A stretch of DNA of 19,877 nucleotides. It comes from AVCC01 sp039920865. GTDB lineage: Bacteria > Pseudomonadota > Gammaproteobacteria > Burkholderiales > Burkholderiaceae_D. The stretch lies in contig JBDSCZ010000331.1 of the NCBI GenBank assembly GCA_039920865.1, positions 1 through 19,877 of the forward strand. The letters are read 5' to 3'. The translations under genes and the position numbers were made by a program. The notes beneath the pieces are model-generated. The model saw only the letters and a list, made by a program, of their open reading frames with translations. It had not been told where the DNA came from and searched no databases. Positions 12,957 to 19,810 of this stretch are shown here, piece by piece (within the stretch, counting starts at the first letter, position 1; each line of letters opens with the position of its first letter).

Positions 12957-15101
12957 ATGGAAAAGACGTTCAAGCAGGAAGTGGCGGCATTAACGCTGGG
13001 CCAAGGCCAGGTGTTCCACGGCGAAGGCATCCTCGCAGTTGCCAAGGCGCTGTTGCAATCGGGCGTCAGCTACATCAGCGGTTACCAGGGCGCGCCGATA
13101 TCGCACCTGCTGGACGTGCTGGGCGACGCCAGCGAGATCCTGGATGAACTCGGAGTCCATTTCGAACCCGCTGCCAACGAGGCTGGCGCGGCGGCGGCGC
13201 TGGCCGCCTCGATCAGTTATCCGCTGCGCGGCGCAGTCAGCTGGAAGTCGATCGTTGGCACCAATGTCGCCTCCGACGCGCTGTCGAACGTCGCGTCGGC
13301 CGGCGTCAAGGGTGGCGCACTGATCGTGCTGGGCGAGGATTACGGCGAAGGCGCCTCGATCATCCAGGAACGCAGCCACGCGGTTGCGATGAAGTCGCAA
13401 ATCTGGCTGCTCGACCCGCGACCGAATCTGCAGACGATAGTCGATATGGTCGAGCAGGGTTTCCAGCTATCGGAAGCCAGTAATACGCCGGTGATGCTGC
13501 AATTGCGAATTCGCGCCTGCCACCTGCACGGCAGCTTCGTCTGCAAGGACAATCGGGCGCCGAAGTTTTCACGCAAAAATCAACTCAAGCAGCCGGTCTT
13601 CGATTTCGGCGTGATCCCGCTGCCGCCATCGAACTTCGAACAGGAAAAGCACAAGGTCGAGGCCCGCCTGCCGGCAGCGCTGAAATTCATCCGCGAGCAA
13701 AAGCTGAACGAATTTTTCGATGGCAGCCAGCGCGAAGTCGGCCTGATCCTGCAAGGCGGCCTGTACAACACGGTGCTGCGCTCGCTGCAGCAGCTCGGCC
13801 TGGCCGATGCGTTCGGCGTGTCGTCGATCCCGCTGTATGTACTCAATGTCACCTATCCATTGCTGCCGGACGAAATCACCCGCTTTTGCTCCGGCAAGCG
13901 CGCAGTGCTGGTGCTCGAAGAAGGCCAGCCGAATTTCATTGAAGACGCAATCAATGCGGCGCTGCGCCGTGCCGACAACAACAATACCTTCGTGATCGGC
14001 AAGGAAGTGTTGCCGATGGCTGGCGAATACACCGGCGAAGTGGTGCTGCGCGGCCTGACCCAGTTCCTGCAACTGTCGATGCCGGATGGCGTCGATCAGG
14101 CAGTGCTGGCGCAGCCGGCCGATACCATCAGCGAGACCAGGAAACAAGCAGCCGAGCTGCTGGGACAGCCGGTGCCGCCGCGGCCTCCCGGTTTTTGCGT
14201 CGGCTGCCCGGAGCGGCCAGTATTTTCAGCATTGAAACTGGTGGAAAAGGAGGTCGGCAAAATCCACATTAGCGCCGACATCGGCTGCCATACCTTTTCG
14301 ACGCTGGCGCCTTTCAACCTCGGCAACACGGTGGTCGGTTACGGGCTCGGGCTGGCTTCGTCCAGCGCAGTGGCGCCGATGTTCAGCAAGCGCGTCGTCA
14401 GCATCATGGGCGACGGCGGCTTCTGGCATCAGGGCTTGACCAGCGGCATCGCGAATGCGGTATTCCAAAATGACGACAGCGTGCTGATCATCCTGCAGAA
14501 CGGCTACAGCTCGGCCACCGGGGCGCAGCAGATTCCATCGAGCCGCAACGGCATCGCGCCCGGCACCACTACCATCGGCATCAAGAGCGTGCTGAATAGC
14601 ATGGGAGTGCAATGGGTGCGCACCGTGACCAGCTTCGAGGTCGGCGCGATGCAGGCGACACTGCACGAAGCACTGACTACGCCGCAGCTGGGCTTGAAAG
14701 TGATTATCGCCGACGGCGAATGCCAACTCGAAAAACAGCGTCGCGTACGGGTTGAAAACGCCCAGCAAATGGCGGCAGGGCAGCAGGTAACGCGCAGCCG
14801 TTTCGGCGTCGATGCAGACCTCTGCAGCGGCGACCGCTCGTGCATCCGGTTGTCCGGTTGCCCGTCGCTGACGCTCAAGGATAATCCCGATCCGCTGCGC
14901 ACCGACCCGGTTACCACCGTCAACAACAGTTGCGTTGGCTGTGGCACCTGCGGCGAAGTTGCGCATGCCGCCACACTCTGCCCGTCGTTCTATCAGGCCG
15001 AGATCATCCGCAATCCAGGTTGGCTTGACCGTACACTCGACCGCCTGCGGCGCGGCGTGATTGGTCGCCTGCAACGCAGCACTGCCGGAGAAAACGCATG
15101 A
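12957..15101 (+). CDS. iorA: Indolepyruvate (arylpyruvate):ferredoxin oxidoreductase, alpha subunit
   Basis: A 714-residue IorA-type subunit, a fusion of alpha, beta and ferredoxin parts. The alpha part (about 15-200) has SGYQGAPISHLLD and EDYGEGASIIQERSH. The TPP part (about 410-600) has FCVGCPERPVF, DIGCHTFSTLAPF, GDGGFWHQG near 484 and QNGYSSATGAQQ. The C-terminal part (about 615-680) has CSGDRSCIRLSGCPS and CVGCGTCGEVAHAATLCPSF, a modified two-cluster ferredoxin domain. The enzyme turns arylpyruvates into arylacetyl-CoA with reduction of ferredoxin in the cytoplasm. The ATG at 12957 is preferred because AAGGG lies 7 nt upstream; a GTG at 12912 would add 15 residues. It overlaps iorB by ATGA. 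Next to pad genes it is likely to make phenylacetyl-CoA from phenylpyruvate (inference). Confidence 0.9.
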   Translation: MEKTFKQEVAALTLGQGQVFHGEGILAVAKALLQSGVSYISGYQGAPISHLLDVLGDASEILDELGVHFEPAANEAGAAAALAASISYPLRGAVSWKSIVGTNVASDALSNVASAGVKGGALIVLGEDYGEGASIIQERSHAVAMKSQIWLLDPRPNLQTIVDMVEQGFQLSEASNTPVMLQLRIRACHLHGSFVCKDNRAPKFSRKNQLKQPVFDFGVIPLPPSNFEQEKHKVEARLPAALKFIREQKLNEFFDGSQREVGLILQGGLYNTVLRSLQQLGLADAFGVSSIPLYVLNVTYPLLPDEITRFCSGKRAVLVLEEGQPNFIEDAINAALRRADNNNTFVIGKEVLPMAGEYTGEVVLRGLTQFLQLSMPDGVDQAVLAQPADTISETRKQAAELLGQPVPPRPPGFCVGCPERPVFSALKLVEKEVGKIHISADIGCHTFSTLAPFNLGNTVVGYGLGLASSSAVAPMFSKRVVSIMGDGGFWHQGLTSGIANAVFQNDDSVLIILQNGYSSATGAQQIPSSRNGIAPGTTTIGIKSVLNSMGVQWVRTVTSFEVGAMQATLHEALTTPQLGLKVIIADGECQLEKQRRVRVENAQQMAAGQQVTRSRFGVDADLCSGDRSCIRLSGCPSLTLKDNPDPLRTDPVTTVNNSCVGCGTCGEVAHAATLCPSFYQAEIIRNPGWLDRTLDRLRRGVIGRLQRSTAGENA

Positions 15102-16696
15102 ATGCCCACTTGAGCCTGATCCAGTCAACTGAAGCACTGCCAGCGCGGCCAGTCACCATCCTGATTGCCGCACTCGGCGGCGAGGGCGGTGGCATGCTGG
15201 CCGACTGGCTGGTCGCAGCCGCCAGCGCCTGCGATTTGCCGGTGCAAAGCACCTCGATTCCCGGCGTCTCGCAACGCACCGGCGCCACCACCTATTACGT
15301 TGAAATCTATCCGCTGCCGCACGACCAGCTCGGCGGAAGAGTGCCGGTGATGGCGCTGACGCCGACCCCGGGCGCGGTCGACCTGATGGCGGCATCCGAA
15401 TTGATCGAAGCCGGACGGGCACTGGAAAACGGCTATGTCAGCGCCGACTGCACCACGCTGGTCGGCTCTATCCATCGCGTGTATGCAGTGGTCGAAAAAG
15501 TGATTCCCGGCGACGGCCGCATCGACAGCGGCAAGCTGCTGGCCGCGCTGCCGCAACTTGCCAAGCGCGCGCTGCTGTTCGACATGGCGCAACTGGCGCA
15601 GCAAAGCGGCACCATAATCAACTCCGTGTTGTTCGGGGCGATGGCCGGCTCTGGCGCGCTGCCACTGCCGCGTGAAGCCTGCGAGCAGGCGATCCGCGCC
15701 ACCGGCAAGGGCGCTGATGCCAGCCTGCGCGGTTTCGCCGCCGGTTTTGCACAAGCTGCCGGCACCGCAGCGCCCGCCGTCGCAGCTGCGACAGCGCTGC
15801 CGCAACAGCCGGCCGAGCGCGTGCACCGGGTCTTTCCACCAGAAACTTTCGCGCTGCTCGATGCCGGCGTCGCTCGCCTGACCGATTACCAGGACCCGGC
15901 CTATGCGACGCTGTATCTGGACCGGCTGGAACCGGTGCTGGCACTCGACCGCGAAGCCGGCGGCGCTGCCAACGGCTACCGGCTGACCTGCGAAACCGGG
16001 CGCCAGTTGGCGTTGTGGATGAGTTATGAAGACGTGATCCGGGTCGCCGACCTGAAAACCCGTGCCGGCCGTTTTGCGCGGATACGGACTGAATCCGGCG
16101 CCAAACCGGACGAACTGCTGCAACTGACCGAATACCTGAAGCCGGGTCTCGATGAAATCTGCTCGCTGCTGCCGCCGGCGCTGGCGCAGCGACTGCGTGA
16201 CTGGGCGCAAAAAAAGCCCGGCCGTGAAAAATCGTTATCAAGGGCGGTGCGCCTGAAGACCAGCACGCTGTCGGGCTTCCTGATGCTGCGCGCGGTCAGC
16301 GGCCTGAAGCGCTGGCGCCGTGGCACCTCGCGTTACCAGGCCGAACAGGCGCTGATCGAACGCTGGCTGGGCGCGCTCAAGCGGCTCGGCTTTGCGGTGC
16401 AGGACCTCGATCTGGCATTCGAAATCGCCGAATGCGCGCGGCTGGTCAAGGGCTACGGCGACACCCGCCAGACCGGCGTCGCGCATTTCAAGCGGATCTT
16501 CGACACCATCATCGAAAGCGGCACTGAAACCGATCCGGACAAGCTAACCGCCGCGATCCGCCGCGCCCGCATCGCGGCACTCGCCAATCCGGATGCGGCG
16601 CCGAAGCGGGAGGCCGGAGGCCAAGGCAAGTCAGTATTCTGGCTGGCGCGCAGGGACACCGATGGCGCAGAACCGGTGCGGAGCGGCTGTCACTGA
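15098..16696 (+). CDS. iorB: Indolepyruvate oxidoreductase, beta subunit with C-terminal DUF6537-like domain
   Basis: A 532-residue protein. The N-terminal gamma-type domain (about 15-195) begins ILIAALGGEGGGMLADWLV and continues STSIPGVSQRTGATTYYVE, the usual IorB signature. After an Ala/Pro-rich linker, residues about 240-520 form a long extension (YATLYLDRLEPVLALD, VADLKTRAGRFARI, RYQAEQALIERWLGAL, VKGYGDTRQTG) of the DUF6537 kind found in bacterial IorB proteins. Archaeal IorB lacks it and is about 200 residues. The extension has no assigned chemistry that I know of. The ATG at 15098 overlaps the iorA stop, so the subunits are translationally coupled. The product ends just 13 bp before the control block of the next gene, with no clear terminator. 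Confidence 0.87.
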   Translation: MNAHLSLIQSTEALPARPVTILIAALGGEGGGMLADWLVAAASACDLPVQSTSIPGVSQRTGATTYYVEIYPLPHDQLGGRVPVMALTPTPGAVDLMAASELIEAGRALENGYVSADCTTLVGSIHRVYAVVEKVIPGDGRIDSGKLLAALPQLAKRALLFDMAQLAQQSGTIINSVLFGAMAGSGALPLPREACEQAIRATGKGADASLRGFAAGFAQAAGTAAPAVAAATALPQQPAERVHRVFPPETFALLDAGVARLTDYQDPAYATLYLDRLEPVLALDREAGGAANGYRLTCETGRQLALWMSYEDVIRVADLKTRAGRFARIRTESGAKPDELLQLTEYLKPGLDEICSLLPPALAQRLRDWAQKKPGREKSLSRAVRLKTSTLSGFLMLRAVSGLKRWRRGTSRYQAEQALIERWLGALKRLGFAVQDLDLAFEIAECARLVKGYGDTRQTGVAHFKRIFDTIIESGTETDPDKLTAAIRRARIAALANPDAAPKREAGGQGKSVFWLARRDTDGAEPVRSGCH

Positions 16697-16708
16697 TAGA
16701 TTTTTATG

Positions 16709-16783
16709 GGAGTATCATAGAAAACATAGCATATTGCGGTTTTAGTTGCTTGCATTTTACAAATACACATCATAGTATATTTT
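16709..16783 (+). promoter_or_regulatory. AT-rich control block upstream of the hemerythrin gene, similar to 2314-2388
   Basis: It contains GGAGTAT, AAAACATA, AAATACA and TAGTATATTTT at the same spacing as at 2314-2388. A weak promoter can be read within it, TTGCAT (16750-16755), 17 bp, TAGTAT (16773-16778), which would give a leader of about 60 nt. GAAAACATAGCATATT (16720-16735) also recurs, with one extra base, at 19311-19327. Confidence 0.4.
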
Positions 16784-16846
16784 TACGTGATAAATCCCGG
16801 CAGTGCCGGTCGTTATCGATTTTTCAGAAAAACCAGAGGAACTCAA

Positions 16847-17278
16847 ATGGACAATATCAGTGACTTCATGACCAGTAATCACCATGCCTGCGACGAACTG
16901 TTTGCCGGCGCCGAGGAGCATGTCGGCAACGGCGACTGGGCCAAGGGCAGCAGCGATTTCAACGCGTTTCTGGCGGCGATGAAGCACCATTTCACGATCG
17001 AGGAAGAAGTGCTGTTCCCGGCTTTTGACACTAAAACCGGGATGGACAATGGCCCGACGTTCGTGATGCGCTCCGAACACAGGCAGATGGAGAAGATCTT
17101 CGACGACATGCTCAAGGCGCTGGCTGCGAAGGATAGCGACGACTACCTCGGCCTGTCCGAAACCTTGCTGATGCTGATGCAGCAGCACAACATGAAGGAA
17201 GAGCAAATGCTGTACCGAATGATGGACCAGCATCTAGCCGCAGAAACGCCGGCGCTGCTGAAACAAATCGGCGCGTAG
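16847..17278 (+). CDS. Hemerythrin-like HHE-domain protein
   Basis: A 143-residue four-helix HHE protein. The di-iron ligands follow the family pattern: His12 (or His13), His48-x3-Glu52, His78 and His114-x3-Glu118. Such proteins bind oxygen or, in some bacteria, nitric oxide, or act in iron-sulphur repair. AGAGGA lies 6 nt before the ATG at 16847, and alternatives further upstream have no ribosome site. It follows iorB and precedes a membrane protein of possible NO-related function by 44 bp. A job in shielding the oxygen-labile oxidoreductases encoded alongside, or in NO handling during denitrification, is inference. Confidence 0.88.
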   Translation: MDNISDFMTSNHHACDELFAGAEEHVGNGDWAKGSSDFNAFLAAMKHHFTIEEEVLFPAFDTKTGMDNGPTFVMRSEHRQMEKIFDDMLKALAAKDSDDYLGLSETLLMLMQQHNMKEEQMLYRMMDQHLAAETPALLKQIGA

Positions 17279-17322
17279 CCGCAAAACTAATCCGCAATCT
17301 GTCAGCGCAAAGGGTAAGAATA

Positions 17323-18651
17323 GTGCATGCCGGTCTCAATTTGCAGCAGGCGCCGCCGATCTCGGTGCCGTTCCGTTTTTTCCTGAGCGCGCCGCTGTTC
17401 GGCCTGCTGGCTGCGGCCGTGATGCTGTGGCAGGGGCCGGACCTGTTCGCCTCGCGCTGGTCGGCGGCGACGCTGGCGGCCACCCACCTGATCACGCTCG
17501 GCTTCATGACGATGGTAATGGCCGGCGCGATGATGCAGATGCTGCCGGTGCTGGCCGGCGCGCCGGTGCCGCGACCGAGGCTGGTGGCGGCGCTCGTCCA
17601 TCCGCTGCTGGTGCTCGGCACGCTGCTGCTGGCGGGTGGCTTCCTGCTTGCTCTGCCGCAGCTGCTGCAATCGGCGGTAGTTCTGCTCGGAACCGGGCTG
17701 GCCGTGTTTTTCGGCAGCATGCTGCTGACGTTGTCGCGCGTGCGCAATCCGAGCGCCACCATCGTCGCGATGTGGCTGGCCAGTATTGCGTTCGGCATCA
17801 CGCTGGTGCTTGGCCTGACGCTCGGCTACAGCCACGGCTGGAGCGTGCCTTTGGCTAGCCAGTCGTTGCGCGACCTGCACCCGGCCTGGGGACTGGTCGG
17901 CTGGACCGGCTTGCTGGTAGCCGGGGTCGCCTACCAGATCGTGCCGATGTTCCAGATGACACCGAATTATCCGCGCTGGCTGACGCGCGGCCTGACCGTC
18001 GGCGCCTTTATCATGCTGGCGTTGTGGTCGTTGGCGCATTGGCAGGGCGCCGGAACTTGGGCATGGCTGCGCGTGGCCAGCGTCTGCCTGCTGGTCGCCG
18101 CGTTCGGCGTGTTCGCCGTCGTCACGCTTAAGCTGCAGAAGCGCCGCCGGCGCCGCCTGCCCGATGTCACGCTCGAATTCTGGCGCGCCGGCATGATTTT
18201 CCTGCTACTGGCGGCGTTGCTGTGGCTGTCACGCCAGCTTCCGGCACTCGCGTTCGCGCAGTCGGATGTGTTGCTGGGCGTGCTGGTTATCGGCGGTGCC
18301 GCAGTCTCGTTCATCAGTGGCATGCTGTATAAGATCATGCCGTTCCTGACCTGGTTTCACCTGCAGGCGTTGCCCGCGAGCGGCATGCGGATGCCGAACA
18401 TGAAAGCGATCCTGCCCGAAAAAGCGCAGCGCCGGCAGCTGCGGTTGCATCTGGCGTCGATTGGTCTGCTGGTTGCCGCCGCGCTGTGGCCGGCGCTGTT
18501 TGCCTATCCGGCGGCGTTAATCTTTGGCGCGGCGATGCTACTTCTGATGGCCAATCTGGTCAGCGTCGTGCGCGTATATCGCGACTGCCAGGAGCGTGCA
18601 ATGCTGCCGAACCAGCGTTCCACCGTGGCAGAAATACGCGTTCAGGAATAG
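17323..18651 (+). CDS. Polytopic membrane protein, NnrS-like/heme-copper-like
   Basis: A 442-residue protein with about twelve hydrophobic segments. Polar residues sit in or at the ends of helices: TH in AATHLITLGFMTMVMAGAMM, HP in VAALVHPLLVLG, DLHPAWGLVGWTGLLVAGVAYQIVPMFQ, and TWFHLQALP after SGMLYKIMPFL. Repeated membrane histidines followed by Met/Gln-rich stretches are seen in NnrS-like and heme-copper-oxidase-subunit-I-like proteins of denitrifiers, so a heme- or NO-related role is plausible. I cannot place it firmly in a named family. A GTG start at 17323 is used because AAAGGG lies 8 nt upstream and the hydrophobic N-terminus begins soon after. It probably shares a transcript with the hemerythrin gene and converges with the MarR gene. 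Confidence 0.7.
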   Translation: MHAGLNLQQAPPISVPFRFFLSAPLFGLLAAAVMLWQGPDLFASRWSAATLAATHLITLGFMTMVMAGAMMQMLPVLAGAPVPRPRLVAALVHPLLVLGTLLLAGGFLLALPQLLQSAVVLLGTGLAVFFGSMLLTLSRVRNPSATIVAMWLASIAFGITLVLGLTLGYSHGWSVPLASQSLRDLHPAWGLVGWTGLLVAGVAYQIVPMFQMTPNYPRWLTRGLTVGAFIMLALWSLAHWQGAGTWAWLRVASVCLLVAAFGVFAVVTLKLQKRRRRRLPDVTLEFWRAGMIFLLLAALLWLSRQLPALAFAQSDVLLGVLVIGGAAVSFISGMLYKIMPFLTWFHLQALPASGMRMPNMKAILPEKAQRRQLRLHLASIGLLVAAALWPALFAYPAALIFGAAMLLLMANLVSVVRVYRDCQERAMLPNQRSTVAEIRVQE

Positions 18652-18710
18652 CCGCAATATTCAGGAGTTTCAGCAGCAACCCGCCATGACTGCCGGGCAC
18701 CTAAAGCCGG

Positions 18711-19160
18711 TCAACCGTCGTTTTTCGCCAGTTTCATCAGCAGCTGGATCAGCTGCCGCGTCTCGCTTTTTGTCAGGCGCGCCAGGATGCGCTTTTCGTG
18801 CAGCCTGACCCTTCTCTCGGCTTCGCCCAGCAGTTGCTCGCCCGCGCTAGTCAGGTGCAGGTGATTGCTGCGCCGGTCCTTGGTCGAGGCTTCCCGTTCC
18901 ACCACGTTGCGTTTTTGCAGCTTATCGAGCAACGGCACCAGCGAAGAGCGGTCGAGCCCGATTGCCAGCGCCAGACGGGTCTGGGTCAGCCCATTATTAC
19001 GGCGCAGGATTTCCAGCACGCCGAAAATGGCGGGAGTGATGTCGAGGTCCGACAGTTCACTGTCGAAGTCCCTGAAAACCATCACCTGCGCCATACGCAG
19101 ATGATAGCCAACCAGGTCTGGGAGGCCGCCCAGGTCGAGCGTAGAGGATGTGCTTGTCAT
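18711..19160 (-). CDS. MarR-family transcriptional regulator
   Basis: A 149-residue winged-helix regulator. Helical dimerisation ends flank the DNA-binding part (about residues 35-110) with LTQTRLALAIGLDRSSLVPLLDKLQ as helix-turn-helix and the wing signature DRRSNHLHLTSAG. The ATG at 19160 (MTSTSSTLDL) is chosen by family length; a frame continuing to 19262 would add a basic, non-homologous tail. No clear ribosome site is seen. It is divergent from the thioesterase gene, with which it shares a 320-bp region holding a palindrome that overlaps a promoter. MarR proteins commonly bind aromatic acids or their CoA esters, as with BadR and HpaR, so control of the neighbouring aromatic genes is likely but not shown. 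Confidence 0.9.
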   Translation of the reverse strand: MTSTSSTLDLGGLPDLVGYHLRMAQVMVFRDFDSELSDLDITPAIFGVLEILRRNNGLTQTRLALAIGLDRSSLVPLLDKLQKRNVVEREASTKDRRSNHLHLTSAGEQLLGEAERRVRLHEKRILARLTKSETRQLIQLLMKLAKNDG

Positions 19161-19325
19161 GGATGGCCGGTTAGGAATGAAGGCTGATTGAAAAGGACGA
19201 GCGAAGGACGAGCGCGGCAAGGGACGCAGACTAACACAGAGTCGAAAATCATGTTGTTGCAAATCAATTCAGGCGTCCCATCGTGATCAACAATTTGTTT
19301 TGATTAAGTCGAAAACATACGCATA

Positions 19326-19342
19326 TTTGATTTGACATCAAA
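19326..19342. promoter_or_regulatory. Palindrome, candidate MarR operator
   Basis: TTTGAT-ttgac-ATCAAA is a perfect inverted repeat with 6-bp arms. It overlaps the -35 hexamer at 19332-19337, as a repressor site would. The inner arms TTGAT/ATCAA resemble an FNR box but with 5 bases between them rather than 4. The divergent MarR gene is the obvious candidate for its reader. Confidence 0.5.
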
Positions 19343-19359
19343 CAATTAAACTGTGTTAT
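19332..19359 (+). promoter_or_regulatory. Predicted sigma70 promoter of the thioesterase gene
   Basis: TTGACA (19332-19337), 16-bp spacer, TGTTAT (19354-19359). The -35 is perfect and the -10 weaker. The leader to 19481 would be about 115 nt and contains the GCATTGCA repeats. Confidence 0.5.
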
Positions 19360-19376
19360 CGTTGATGAAATATATT

Positions 19377-19399
19377 GCATTGCAGGCCGTAGCATTGCA
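19377..19399 (+). repeat. GCATTGCA direct repeats in the leader
   Basis: GCATTGCA occurs at 19377-19384 and 19392-19399, centres 15 bp apart, downstream of the predicted -10 box. TGCA half-sites are used by BzdR/BoxR-type regulators of benzoate pathways, but the spacing differs from their known sites, so any link is speculative. Confidence 0.35.
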
Positions 19400-19480
19400 T
19401 TTTATTGCTTATCTGTGGGCGACAACGGCGCCGGCAGAGCGCGTATTTTCTCTGCTGCGCCAACGGTAACGGAGGTCGAT

Positions 19481-19810
19481 TTGAAACCATCGCTGTTTTT
19501 TCCCGACGCTGCCGCCGCAGCCGGCTTTGAAACCAAAAGGCAATCCGGCACCCGCTATTCGATCTATCGCCTGACGGTCCAATTCGGCGATTGCGACCCG
19601 GCCAACATCGTTTTTTATCCCAACTACTACCGCTGGTTCGATGCCGCAACCCACCATCTGTGCACCGGGGTTGGCTTGGACTGGATCAGCCTGCGCGACC
19701 AGTACGGCGTGGTCGGCTTGCCCTTGGTCGAGACCGGCGCCAGCTACCGCCAGCCGGCCAGGTCGTTGCGGCAAACAACACGATCAAGATCGGCGTGCTG
19801 GCCCCGATGA
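19481..19810 (+). CDS. 4-hydroxybenzoyl-CoA-type (hotdog) thioesterase, truncated and probably non-functional
   Basis: About 95 residues of a 4HBT thioesterase are readable. The family motif VQFGDCDPANIVFYPNYYRWFDAA includes the second Asp of DCDPA (Asp39), which matches the catalytic Asp17 of the Pseudomonas CBS3 enzyme. Homology continues to ETGASYRQPAR, near residue 94, and then stops. The frame runs on as an arginine-rich tail to a TGA at 19808, because the DNA has changed to a solute-binding-protein gene in another frame. Family members are normally about 140 residues, so roughly a third is missing. The start is the TTG at 19481 with GGAGG 5 nt upstream; a GTG at 19415 would add a poor leader. 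Such genes often lie in benzoate clusters. The break is either a deletion or an assembly join. Confidence 0.75.
   Translation: MKPSLFFPDAAAAAGFETKRQSGTRYSIYRLTVQFGDCDPANIVFYPNYYRWFDAATHHLCTGVGLDWISLRDQYGVVGLPLVETGASYRQPARSLRQTTRSRSACWPR

Larger units (their letters stand above)
19161..19480. other. Divergent control region between the MarR gene and the thioesterase gene
   Basis: These 320 bp contain no gene I can support. From left to right: a GC-rich part next to the MarR start (to about 19255), then AT-rich DNA with AAAACATACGC (19312-19322), a 17-bp palindrome (19326-19342), a promoter candidate (19332-19359), two GCATTGCA repeats (19377-19399) and the strong ribosome site GGAGG (19471-19475) ahead of a TTG start. 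Confidence 0.55.

Noticed and set aside
15125..16210. 361-codon minus-strand frame over iorB
   Set aside because: Antisense to well-supported iorB; Arg/Gln/Gly-rich composition and no domain signature.
16797..16809. Small hairpin CCGGC-agt-GCCGG before the hemerythrin gene
   Set aside because: Five base pairs with no U-run after it; not a convincing terminator or operator.
18652..18710. Possible bidirectional terminator between the membrane-protein and MarR genes
   Set aside because: Only a bulged CCGG stem can be drawn and there is no T-run on either strand.
19327..19341. FNR/DNR box TTGAT...ATCAA upstream of the thioesterase gene
   Set aside because: The gap is 5 bases rather than the 4 that FNR-type dimers need, and the symmetric arms extend to TTTGAT/ATCAAA over the -35, which fits a MarR-type operator better.
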